A stretch of DNA of 64,000 nt, from assembly GCA_047967505.1 (NCBI GenBank), contig CM106541.1. One strand, written 5' to 3'. Both the position numbers and the translations under genes were made by a program. Below the pieces are notes generated by a model, which had not been told where the DNA came from, made no database searches, and saw nothing but the letters and a program-made list of their open reading frames with translations. This DNA comes from Dipteris shenzhenensis (lineage: Eukaryota > Polypodiophyta > Polypodiopsida > Gleicheniales). Of this stretch, positions 1 to 11,400 are shown piece by piece; position 1 is the first letter of the stretch, and every line of letters starts with the position of its first letter.

Positions 1-251
1 TTCATAGGCCGCCTAGGAGGCGAGGGAGCACGACTAGCAGACTTGATGATACATATTCTACTATAAGCAGATGACATAGTCCTCCTGTCATCTTTGACAA
101 AGGGGGGAGTACAGAGACATCTAGATGCCCTAGAGGTGTTCTGCAGAGAGAGAGAGACTTGATGGTTAACCTTGGGAAGACCAAGGTCATGATCTTCAAC
201 ACCTCTTACACAATGCTTCACCGACATAGTTTTACATACCAGAGTTAGCCA

Positions 252-860
252 GTGGAGATTGTGCAGTCCTACACATACTTGGGTACAGTTTTCACAAGGC
301 CGGTTTTCACGATGACCCACGCAGCCAGAGCACGACTCACACGAGGGCAAGATGCCTTGGCCCGACTAGAGCAACAGTGCTTTCAGGCGCACTTCCAGGA
401 TCCACCGGCGAAGTGTTGGCTTTTCGACACTATAGTGAGACCGACCGCCATGTATGCAGCACCTTTTTGGGAGTGTGATATTTCAGCCGCAGATTGGAAA
501 AGATTCGAGCAGCTACAGGTGATTCTGGGCTCCAGGATGATTTGGAGTAAGCCCTCGGTCCCCCATCAGATTATACAGGTAGAGTTTGCCATGACCCCTC
601 TCCAGGTTGATGCCATTTTTCAGACAGTGACTTTCCTCCACAGAGTTTGGGACCTGCCTCGCGAGAGACTTTCGAGGCTGGCACAGAGTCCTCCATACGA
701 CTATCTGAGAGTGGGGCAGGTACAACATGGTTTGCACGCATCACCGCATGGTTTGCCAATCATGACATTCAGATGGATCAGCTTACCCCGTTTCAGAGTA
801 GCATGGATGCACCGCCCAAGTCGATCCCACAAGATGAGATTAACCGCATCCTACGGTTAG
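252..860 (+). pseudogene. LINE RT thumb/connection fragment
   Basis: This open stretch starts just after the broken RT palm and reads a YLGTVFT motif, an AL-rLEQQCF helix and a W-LFDT-V-P-AMYAAPFWE segment. These are the usual order downstream of the RT catalytic site in plant LINEs. The meaningful reading ends near 720; after that the LINE continues in the frame of the next fragment, so an indel has occurred there. It is a fragment of a dead element, not a host gene. Confidence 0.65.
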
Positions 861-1237
861 ATCTCCTCCAACTCCACACATCTCGCAATAGGGGGGGGGA
901 CCGGGAGTTCCCCACCAAGACCCAGCTCTACTATGACCACTTTCTGAGAGTCTCGGAAGATGAACTCATCATCAGACCTCAGTATCTTGAGGACAGAGGA
1001 GCCTCACACACTCTGAGGATTGCCATCGAACAGATACGGGTCTCGTCCCATCAACTGAAAGTCGAGATAGGGAGAGCTGCACGCATACCCAGAGAGCAGT
1101 GGTGGACTTGTAGGTTGTGCACGATGGGGGCAGTCGAGAGAGAGGAGCACTTTCTCTGTGTCTACCCTATGAGATCCAAGGGCGCTACCACTGCCTTTTT
1201 CAGGAGGGGCACGGCTTTGGCCCACTCTCACGACTGA
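700..1237 (+). pseudogene. LINE ORF C-terminal fragment with Cys/His block
   Basis: This is the continuation of the LINE ORF in a second frame. Near its end lies CRLC, 11 intervening residues, then EEHFLCVYP, resembling the terminal CCHC-like block of plant LINE ORF2 (C-x2-C ... H-x4-C). The reading shifts again near 1200 into a frame giving LIHFQDQVCVGLYL, which keeps LINE character up to about 1440. The frame breaks mean no functional protein is expected. Confidence 0.6.
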
Positions 1238-1623
1238 TCCACTTCCAAGACCAGGTCTGTGTTGGGCTCTACCTAATGGAGATGCGACGACACAGGGAGA
1301 TACTACTATGACATATCAGAGAGCAGGAGGATGGGACCACCGCACCACAGGGTACCGAGGTAGACTGAGCGCAGAGACAAGTCACGGATTTCTATGCATT
1401 TGACTCAGCCCCAGGGCACTCTAGGATAGAGGAGGAGCTAGCCGACATGAGAGAGATATGGATCAATGGAGGGAGCCGACACATCACTACCAAACGAGGG
1501 GCACAAAGATCGTACATGACACGACAAGCGACCAAAGCGCACACGATCGAGGTTCGACCTATTTCAGCTCTCCTTAGGGGAGATCGACCAAGGAGAGGCA
1601 TCACCCTTGACATCATAGTTACA

Positions 1624-1790
1624 CTGAAACGCATTTCAGAGCCCAACCAGGCCTGAAATGCCGTTTCAGGGAAGCCTACATCCTGAAATGCGTTTCAGGG
1701 TCTGAAACGTTTCAAGACCCTGAAACGGCTGGCTGAAACGTTTCAGCCAGTCTGAAACGCATTTCAGGACATAGAAACGGCCTATTTCAG
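1624..1790. repeat. Cluster of GAAACG-TTTC palindromes
   Basis: Within 167 bp, at least six inverted-repeat units of the form ctgaaac-g-tttcag occur with spacers of 0-3 bases (1624-1639, 1652-1670, 1682-1698, 1701-1714, 1731-1748, 1752-1767). The copy at 1731-1748 is a perfect 18-bp palindrome, ggctgaaacgtttcagcc. The cluster follows the LINE ORF and precedes a pyrimidine-rich tract. No gene is visible in it. Confidence 0.8.
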
Positions 1791-2403
1791 ACAACAAAGT
1801 GTCTAGGGTCTCCAAATGTTGCGAAAATCCACCGCCAGCCCGATTTTGGTCATTTTGATTTCGATTTTGACCTCCTGTGCAATGTTTCACTCCTTCCATT
1901 CCTTCAGCCTCATACTCTCTCCATCCTCAAGGTTTTCCAGCCCTCCTTGAGCCCCATTCACTCCTTTGCACTCCTTTCTCTCCTGCAAGATGCTTCAGCC
2001 CTCCATCATCATCTACTCCCCTTCAGCCCTCCTTCAAAGCTCAAACTCCACTCTTTCAGCCGCCTTCAGACTTCAGCCCTCCTTCAGCCTCCTCTTTCAG
2101 CCCTCTCTTTCAAGTTTCAGCCTACCTAGTAACTTCTAAGTTCTAATTTGTAACTTGTTCTAAGTTCTAACTTCTAAGTGACATTGGGGTAAGTATTATG
2201 CACTATATTTTAAGTTACAGGTAGGCTGTAGACTTTAGCATTCTAAATGTGTGTGTTCTCATCTCAAACCCCCTTTTCTAAACCCCCCCTTCTTGCTGAC
2301 ATGGTGTTTCCCCATTCCAGCCCTCCCAAAAATCCCGAAACGTTTCCGTTTCCGTTTCCATTCCCACTTTCCCCGTTTCTGTTTCCCCTAACTATGCTTG
2401 ACA
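1791..2403. repeat. Pyrimidine-rich low-complexity tract
   Basis: No gene is supported here. The tract has iterated ttcagccctcc-like units (about 1900-2120), then aagttctaact-like units (about 2130-2180), then repeated gtttccgtttcc (about 2340-2390). The short ORFs crossing it are Ser/Pro-rich products of the repeat and are not credible proteins. Confidence 0.6.
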
Positions 2404-3099
2404 TAGCCCATCGGATCCAAAGATCGAGAAGACCACGTCCTCCACCACCACGGGAGACATCCTGACAAATGCAGATACGTGAGCTCTTTGCATCTCATTC
2501 GAGAGCCATCATGGAGCCTAGATACGTGGAGCCGGTTCATGCACTTTGGGCTCTAGCTCTGGGCACTTGATATCTTCATGCCACTCTCATGCCTTCTTTG
2601 CTACTTTTTTTGCTATTTTGTATTAGTATAGCATTTCAGTACTCAGCAAGGGCCTTAGTGAGCCCTTTGCCCCGGCCCACAGTGGTCTGTATGAGCTACT
2701 TGATTCCGCACTTTGTCCCATAGGCCCGCTGCCCGAAGGCCTCTTGCGGACGTTAATATATCTTTCTTTATTTCTCGATGTAGCCCACCGGATATAGAGA
2801 TCGAGGAGACCGTGCCCTCCGCCACCACGAGAGACAGCTCGACAGATGCAGATACATGAGCTCTTCTCGACCCATCAGAGAGCCACCAGGGTACCAGGGT
2901 ACATAGAGCCTGTACATGCACCAGCTCTAAGCACTTGATATTTAGATATTTTGCTACTTTGCTATTTTGTACTAGATTAGCATTTTAGCACTCAACAAGG
3001 GTCTTAGCGAGCCCTTTGTTTCAGCCCATTGTGGCTTGTATGAGTTACCTCTATTTTGCACTTTGTCTCTAGGCCCATGAGGCCTTCCGAAGATGTTAA

Positions 3100-3102
<3 letters not shown>
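2404..3102 (+). repeat. Tandem pair of LINE-like 3' ends
   Basis: Two related units lie head to tail, 2404-2780 and 2781-3102. Each starts tagccca-cgga, reads a similar Arg/Pro-rich peptide (RRPRPPPPRETS in the first, RRPCPPPPRETA in the second), ends that peptide at GT*/ST* and then shares a 3' segment (ctcagcaagggccttag, then tttgccccggccca or its variants) up to a gttaatgcatct-like end. The arrangement suggests two successive copies of one LINE 3' terminus (ORF C-terminus plus 3' UTR). Assigning them to the LINE at 1-1660 is an inference. Confidence 0.55.
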
Positions 3103-3152
<50 letters not shown>

Positions 3153-3174
3153 CGTGATCGTGATCGTGATCGTG
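3103..3174. repeat. (CT)n then (ATCGTG)n microsatellite
   Basis: About 46 bases of uninterrupted ct repeat are followed by roughly four units of gatcgt/atcgtg. The microsatellite sits exactly at the 3' end of the second LINE-like unit, where a LINE tail would be. Confidence 0.9.
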
Positions 3175-5352
3175 CGGACATCAAATCCACAACTTCCTCT
3201 CCCTACCGCCGATTGTTCACTCTTCCCCAGCGTGGCGATATCACTCAAGCTACAAAATAGCCAAGCCTAAGATCATGAGAGGCTATGCATTGCGTACATT
3301 GCACATGGACTTAGAACCCTAACCCCAATTGTTGCAAAGCTATTTAATAAAGCGGTTTACAAACTAGTTTCCCTCACTCATCAGACCCTTAACACCATTG
3401 TCCCAATCCATAAGGCAAGGGATCCTATGAAATGATAGGGCTTTTATGATCTGGCATGTTAACAGAGAGTCTATTGTTGATTTTGTAGATTCCCCTTTTG
3501 TGACCTCTCTTTAGGACTCACTGACAATTTTATGGTCATCGATTGCCCCTAGACGATTTCCCATAAACAATAGCATAGCATTTCCATGCATAGAGAAAAC
3601 CTCAAAAACTCGCTAGACCCCCTGCACCCCTCAAGGACCTTGATAAACAATAGTCCTTGATTATCAGTTTAACACTTTGACCCGCAAATCAAAAGCTCAC
3701 AATACAATTCCATACATAAAACCAAACTAATATGTACAAGAATTTGCACACTCAAGCTACATTAATTCATCTTATTATCTCTCTAAAGGTCTCCCTCAAC
3801 CGACCCATCTGAGGTCATGCCACATTCCTAACTAAAACGTACCAAGAATAGTCCAAAATCCCTACAAACTTCTACATCGAGAGGGAAATGCATTAGGTGG
3901 AGATAGAGGAGTGTGTATTGACGAGATGCTGTAGGGTATTTATAACATTTGAGGTTGATACCCCTAGACATGCAGCGGATCAATGACTGCTTAAACTAAA
4001 GCTACATTATTCCTTTTACATCCAATGCCATAATACATTGACTCATGAGACATATCGATGGACAAGTACCCCATTAACAAGTTGTTAAACATTGTTCTTC
4101 ACAAAAGTGGAGCCCACACTCCGTAGAAAACGTTGGGCATACCATGTTGGGCCTACCTTCCAGGGACATCAAACCAAGATGTGGTTGGATACAAGACCGG
4201 TGAGCCCTCATCCTATTTGAGACACCCTCATTGTGGACTTCCATCCAGTGTCTAAATTGGGACCTACCAAGCACCCGTGCTACTCAGTGCCTGCTCCTCA
4301 TAAAGGGAAGGACTAGCCGCTACCGCATACTTACATAAGAGTGGAGCATCGATTTGTATCATCCTCAACGTGTGTGCAAACCCAATGAGCTCCATTCTCA
4401 ACCTTATCTTCTAAGCTTGCAAACATCAACAATGACAAGGTAAGAGAAACTCTCTCAGGTCACATAACTCTGATACCAGCTTCGCAAAGCGATGATAAGA
4501 GAGGAAACATGTGGAGACCACAAACACACAACACACCTGCAATGTAATTCTATTAGAATATCAGAGAAAATGAGTTTATGTACATATAGAGTTAGGGTTG
4601 TTCCCCATGCCCTTCACTATACTACTCTCCGTACACACTTGTCAATGCACATGAATACATCACATGAGACCACAAAACTGAACCTATACTGACATTCCTT
4701 GAGCTTCCTGAATCTGTTTATGGCAGGTTCAAGGAAATCTCATTGGAATGCGTATCTCAAACAATTACAATATTTCACTTCACACTTTAATCCCCAAAAA
4801 TGCAAGTAAGCAATGTCTTACTCTTTCCTCAACTCAAGCGGAATTTTCCCCCCCCAAGAGAAGAACTTTCTATTCATGCTTGAAAACACCATACAAATCA
4901 GCTTCCAAAAGGAGCTAACGATGGTAAATACAAAGCAAAAACTTGCTGTCAGAAAGAAACCAGCCTGTTTCCAACGAACGTCTCTCTTCGCCTAGGGAAT
5001 CTTTGGAACAACCCAAGCACAATACATGTCAACAAAGTTGCAATTTGTAATCGCGTTTCACTAAAAAGACGCTCGAGGTCTCCAATATGCTACCCCCAAC
5101 ATGATCCGGGAAATTTGGCTCATCATCATCCAAGCTATCCCATAGCATTTTTACAGGAATGAGGCCCTTAAGTAATAAACAAGGCAACCAACCCCATAGA
5201 GGTGCACCCAATGTAGACATCTCAGAAACAACTACTTTTCTAATTTGACAAGGTGCCAGAAGTAAGCCCTGGTATATACTGACCCAATAAAAAGTATAAG
5301 AAATTCTTCCCACAAAATAAATCATCCGCGGCACAAGGAGGGCTAGGGCTAC
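3175..5352. other. Gene-poor interval, probably part of TRM6 intron 10
   Basis: No convincing coding region was found on either strand. A ctctgatacca sequence at about 4469-4479 resembles the complement of an initiator-Met tRNA primer site on the minus strand, but no LTR pair could be recognised with it. Because exon 10 of TRM6 ends at 5353 with a good donor (cag/gtagcc), the sequence to the left should be intron 10. The missing C-terminal TRM6 motif was looked for here by eye and not seen. Confidence 0.5.
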
Positions 5353-5458
5353 CTGTAGATATGGATGATATATTACAAATGGTGCCGAAGAGCAAAGAAG
5401 AGGTAGAAGTTCCTGAGCCATACTCCAAGGCTCAAGTTCAGGTGCCCCTATTAGCAAG
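5353..5458 (-). CDS. TRM6: TRM6 exon 10
   Basis: The acceptor is ttctttaccag/c. The exon completes Ser and reads [20 protein letters not shown], then [15 protein letters not shown], ending in phase 0 at donor gtagcc. Homologues read S-L---P-L-PW--A-ELLPLL--SAPF-IYH-YLQ at this point. The donor means at least one more exon is needed; it is not in the window. Confidence 0.92.
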
Positions 5459-8400
5459 CTGGTAAAGAATCGAAAGTTTACGTTAAAGAAGAGAGTAATG
5501 AACAAGAAATGACATAAGTGCAGAAGTTAGCAGACTGCATGGAAAAATATTCAGTTATTTGTGAAGAGTACTCACAACAAACAACGCACTTATTTGCACT
5601 AATGTCAAGCAGCATCTCAAGCCAATTGAGTTTTAGAACAAAGAACAACTCAAATGGAACATAAAGGTCTAGCTTATTTCCTTATAAAAAGTAAAACTTA
5701 TCACCACGTCCAGCAAAAAAGAGTAAAGAGGTCTGCTATAAAATTAACACATCCCCTGATCTGGCATGATGAATATAAGACATGATGCACTCTCCTTAAA
5801 CTTTGGAAGAGCTCGTCCTCTGTATAAGAATACAACGAGTCTTATGAGAATAAATTGGCCTGTAATGGCATAGCTTGTCCCCTACATAAACAATACAACA
5901 AGTTTTAAGAGAATAAATTTGCCTGCAATGACATAGCAGCATCTTGAACCACAAGTCCTGAAGCAGCAGTACCTTCATAACTACATACACCTCTGATTCT
6001 GACAGATGTATTAAATGACCCCTTCTGGTCCTCAAGCAAATCTGAGATTGATGGACTTCAGTTTCAAAAATTTAGACTTTGACTAAACCAAAGCAAGAAT
6101 ATTATGCCGACGTGGATTGCTTAGTAGAAAAAGATTTGTGTATTTCTAGTGTGCCCTAGAGCTCGTACAGTTTGAAGAAGGTCGAGCAGGACTGTCAAAT
6201 GGCTTGCAATTAAGATACACATCTTCTAAGGATCAGTTGCATGTCAGCCCCAAAAAGGATTGTTATTTGAGTTTATGTTTTATGGTTCATATAAATATCT
6301 TAAGGTCAGTAACAAAAAGTTAAATCTTCAACCTCTATAAGATCTTGAGGAGTAACAAGCTGATCATCAGCACCCAATACTTCTTTTAGTCTACTGACAT
6401 GAAAAACAGGGTGTACTCTCACATGAGGAGGCAATTCTAGTTCACATGCAACTAGTCCAATCCGTCGCTTAATCCAAAATGGACCACAACATCTGGGGGA
6501 TAACTTCGAAATCTTCCAGTACCTATTGTCTTGGATTCCTTGGGAATGCGCAGATATACCAAAGTTCCCACTGAAAATTCTCTAGGACAACGATGTCTAT
6601 TAGAATAAATCTGCCCAATCTTGGGCAGTTCTAATAGATCCTTTGGCAGACTCCAACATCTCCTGCATGTCTTGCAAGAATGTCTTCACAGCATCATTCT
6701 TAATCCCTTCGTATCCAACCATGACTAGAGACCTAGGTTAACCCGCACGTAAGCATAAAAGGACTGAAACCAGTATTGGAATGCTTAGCACTGTTATAAG
6801 CAAATTTGATCATGGGTAAATATTCTTCTCATGAAGACTCTCTCTTGGAAACATATGGACGAAGCATATCTTCCAGTGGTTGATTTACTTTTTCTGTATG
6901 GCCATCGGATTATGGATATTCCGAGGAACTCATACTCAAACTAGTCTCCAACTTCTCAAACACTAAGGTCCAAAAGTTGCTAGTAAACTTGGAGTCCCTA
7001 TCACTAACTCTTTCAGCCTTAGTCGTTTGACAGACTCAGCAACCTCCGACATAGTGTTGAACAAACTGTCTCATCTTAGGACAAAAAAATTGACCCCTGG
7101 GTGTCCTGCACGAGGTGCATCATGATACTCCCTAAGAATCTTAGATCTAAGATCCCCAAAGTCCGGTACACAAATCTTATCTTTTCAAACGGCAAGCCAT
7201 TCCAAATCATCCACTGACCTCCTGCCGCTTACACTATGGCCGCTACAATCCCTGAGTCTTGGTCAATCATGGAGCTCCCATCCTAGCCCTTCTGCCAATA
7301 TAAACTGAATTGCGCAAAGCCTCTCAAGGATTGAAATAGGTTAGAAGATATCTGAGTAAATTATAAAGCATTTACCATCTTAACTAGACTCAAGACATCA
7401 GCTACATTAGTCAATGAACCTTTCCGACCTAATCTCAAAATCAAAATCCTGCATCAACTCTATCCAACTCGCTTTCCAGCCCCTCAAATCATTGCCATCA
7501 CATATATACTTGATTGATTGGTAATCAATCTAAGATGCGAAATCAAGAACCATACAAGTAATGACTCCAAACCTTTAGTGCATACACTACTACATAAAGT
7601 TCTTTTTCCGTCATCGGCCAACGACATTGAGTGTCATCGAACTTTTTACTCTCAAATGCAACTGGTCTTCCTTCTTGAAATAATGCTGCCCCGATCGCAA
7701 AATCACTAGCATTAGTCTCCAAGATATAAGGTCTGCTAGGATCGAGCAATGCCTGAATAGGTGCTTCTTTGATACAAAGTTTCAAAGTATCAAAATCCTT
7801 GTTCAAATCTTCATTCCAAGAGATAGGTTGGTTTGACTTACGTCCCCGACCTTTCAACACATTGGTTAAGGGAGCCATGATTTTAGAATGATTTCCTTAA
7901 AAAGACAGTAAAACCCAAGAAAGAACGAAGTTGCTTGACAGTTTGAGGAATTCGCCATTCTAAAACCTTTTGAATATCTAGGTCAATGCTGATCCCTTCC
8001 CGTGAAATCTTGTGTCCTAAATAAATGATTTCCTTCATAAACAAGTCACATTTACTTTTCTTGGCATACAGTAGATTCTATCTTAGTAAATCCAAGACAA
8101 TCCTTAGATGAGATATATGATCCTCTAAGGTCTTGCTGTAAACCAAGATATCATCAAGGAACACAACAACAAACTTGCCCAAGTAATCTCGGAACAAGTC
8201 ATGTATCATCTGTTGGAAGGTGGCTAGAGCATTGGTCAATCCAAAAGGTAAAGCAAGGAATTCATAATGACCACATCTCGTCCTCAAAGCTGTCCTCTCC
8301 ACATCTCGTCCTCAAAGCTATCCTCACAAAGATGCGTATCTGATGATAACCAATAAGCAAATCAATCTTAGAAAAATACTTCGCTCCTGAAGTCTGTCTA

Positions 8401-11400
8401 TTAGTTCATCAGATCTAGGCAAAGGGTACCTATTCTTAATTGTTACTTTATTCAGACACTTATAGTCCACACATATTCGCCAAGTATTATCTTTCTTTTG
8501 TTGAAGCAAGACTGGCACACCCCAAGGTCATTTACTGGGACGAATATATCCCAACTTCAGATATTCCTGAAGTTACTTTGCTAACTCATTCTCCTCATCT
8601 TGGCTTGTAGGCTTAGGAAGCAAAAGGATGCACAAGAGTGGAGCAAGAAGTGGAAGCTGTCACATCAACTAGCATAATGAAAATGAAAGTACAAAGTACT
8701 ATAAAAGAGAACCCTAGGACCTAGTGTCCTAGTGGTTCCACTAGTACTAGGTGTCATAAGACACTAAAAGTACTAGGTGACCTAAGTGCCAATAACTAAA
8801 GCTACATGGCACATACCAGGGCCCAGAGGGCATCAATACAACCAGGAGAAGATGGCCTACAAACCCCCCTCCATGGTATGGGCTGAAGTATTCTAGAAAC
8901 GTCTCAGAATACCTGGTATTTTCTGGTAATGGTAGCACACGTTCATCCAAAAGGATATAGCCACCTATGAATGTACAAGGTATGCCAGATCATGTAACAA
9001 AGGGAACCAAGTGTAAAGCCTATCGAAAGACTTCGAACTTGAGACAAGAAAGTGCCTTTGTAAACATATCTGCTACATTGTCCTCTGTGGGAAGGTAGGA
9101 CAACTCTATGTCTCCTGCTGACAACCGCTCTCGAACATAATGATAGTGAACCTCAATGTGCTTGGTACGCGCATGAAACACTGGATTACGCGCAATGGCC
9201 AAAGCACTCTAGCTGTCAGTGTAGACCATAGTGAAGGATGTCTGGCGAATACCAAGATCTGTAAGTAATTGTCAAAGCCAAACACACTCTACTGTAGCGG
9301 TGAAGGCTGCTCTGTACTCAGCCTCACAGCTAGATGTGACAATTGTTGGTTGCTTCTTGATGAGCCAAGAGATACATGAACTACCAAGCAAAAACCAGTT
9401 GTTGATATGTGACACTCTGGTGTCGGAACAACCTGCCCAGTCACTATCCGTGCAAGCATGCATGGTAAGTGAACCCTGATCACCATAGAAGAGGACTAAA
9501 TCTTGAGTGCCTCTGAGATATCTAAAGACTCTCTTCACTGCCTGCCAATGCTGTGAACTGGGCATGTGCATGAACCTGCTGAGCTGGGATACTGCATACT
9601 GTAAATTAGGTCTGTTGTGGCATAAGTAAATGAGACATCCAACAGCCTGCTGGCAAAGAGTGATATCACATGGTGGGCTCCCATCATGAGCTGAAAATTT
9701 GAAGCCAGGGTCCACTGGAGTAGAGATTGGCTTGCAATCCTCAAACCGAAAACAATCAAGGAGCTGTCCAATATACTTGGACTATGACATCATGATACCC
9801 CCCTCAACATGAGCGAACTGAATGCCCAAATAATAGTGCAGCTGTCCCATGTCTGACATTTCAAAAGCTTGCTGCAAATCAACCTTGAAAGCTGCAATAT
9901 GCTGAGTATCAGGGCGCGTATTCAGCATGTCATTCACATATAAAATCAGCACTACAAAATGAGATCCACTCCCACAGACATAAATGTTGGAGAATAGGAG
10001 GGAATGAATCACTCAACCCTCCACCCAAGATCTCTCCCGCTCTTCCACACACTCAACTCAGAGAACTGATCACAAATGCAATAAACACTCACTCAGAGAT
10101 AACTTAAATGGAGACAGAGAAAGATTATATTCATCCACCAGATGGTGGGCAGAAACTGGCTCCAAGGGAGCAATACAAAACTCAGCCAAGTGCTGAGGAG
10201 AACTGATGGAACTCTCTCTGTCAAACTGAACCAGCTCTGAGTGCACAGCACAGCCTAGGAAGAAGGCTTTCTGTCCTGCACTGGATCATGGAATGAAACA
10301 AGGAGTGGGCCTTTTATAGGCACTGCCCAGGCCCTCTGGGTTGGCCGACCAGCAGGGTCGGTACCCTGTCTGGTGGCCGACCAGACTGCCCTGGAAATCC
10401 GACCAGGGTTGGCCCTGGTCGGTGGCCCTGGTTGGGCCGACTGGCCCTGCCACAGGCCCCTATAAAAGGGTGCCCTGTGCAGCCAGTCCACGGGACTGTA
10501 GACGCCTCCAAGGGAGGCACAGGGCCCCCCTATTTCTCTGCTGTTGCAGGCAGCAACCAGCCCGTGTGCTGGTTGCCTATGATGTCAGCCTTGGTCTCTC
10601 TTTCCCAACCCTCCTACCTCTCACTGCCCCTTGTCCCCTCAAATCAGGGGCTCACAGGTGGGCACAGTGAGTCTCTAACACCCCCCCTCAATGTCACAAA
10701 TGTGGGCCAATCCCCATGTGTTTGATGAGGTGCTCCATCTGTTCTCGAGGGAGTGCCTTCGTGAAGAGGTCGGACAAGTTGTCGGCGGTCGGGCAGTAGA
10801 TAAGCTCGATCACGTCGTCGATGATGAGCTCTCGAACAAAGTGGTAATGAACTTCGATGTGCTTGGTCCGCGCATGGTACACTGGATTCTTGGCAATGGC
10901 TATGCAACTCTGATTGTCGCACATCAGCACTGTTGCATCCTCCTGACACACGTCCATATCCTCCAGAATCCACCTCAACCACAGTGTCTCACAAGCTGTT
11001 GTACACGCAGCTCTGTACTCTGCCTCTGTAGATGGAAGGGCCACTTTGGGTTGCTTCTTACTTAGCCAAGAGATGGCACCAGATGCAAGTAAGAAACAAT
11101 ACCCTGTTGTCGATCTTCTGGTGTCAGCATCACCCGCCCAATCACTGTCACAGAACCCGCCTAGTTCGATGCCTTTGGTGTAGGTGATCCTATAAGTGCA
11201 AGTACCCTTCAGATACCTCAGCACCCGTAAACCTGCATCCCAATGACTCTTCCTGGGAGAAGTAGAGAACTGGCATAATAGCCCAACTGCATAACAAATA
11301 TCAGTCGAGTATTGGTAAGGTAAAGCAAACTTCCTACCAATCGTCGATACAAGGGAGTATCAACCGACTGAGATGTGTCGTGAACACTTAGCTTGAGCCC

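Larger units (their letters stand above)
1..1660 (+). mobile_element. Decayed LINE (non-LTR retrotransposon), 3' half of the RT ORF
   Basis: This is the remains of a LINE reverse-transcriptase ORF that enters from the left edge. Reading 1-200 in one frame gives the RT palm context: ADDIVLLS followed by a GKTKVMIFN-like segment. The tyrosine codon of the expected YADD motif is a TAA stop (about 67-69). Downstream comes the thumb-like YLGTVFT segment, then a C-terminal Cys/His block (CRLC then EEHFLCVYP) of the kind found at the C-terminus of plant LINE ORF2 proteins. The frame changes near 720 and again near 1200, and several stops interrupt it. No endonuclease domain is present, so the copy is 5' truncated by the window edge and dead. 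The exact clade is not determined. Confidence 0.75.

Noticed and set aside
1877-2465. Ser/Pro/Phe-rich ORFs on the plus strand
   Set aside because: They come from iterated ttcagccctcc and gtttcc units; no domain or splice context.
4469-4480. ctctgatacca as a retrotransposon primer site
   Set aside because: No LTR end or partner repeat could be seen beside it; a short match can occur by chance or be relict.
5029-5352. Extension of the 158-codon minus ORF beyond TRM6 exon 10 (VALALLVPRMIYFV...)
   Set aside because: The conserved TRM6 reading stops exactly at a cag/gtagcc donor; the following residues do not match the family, so it is read-through into intron 10.
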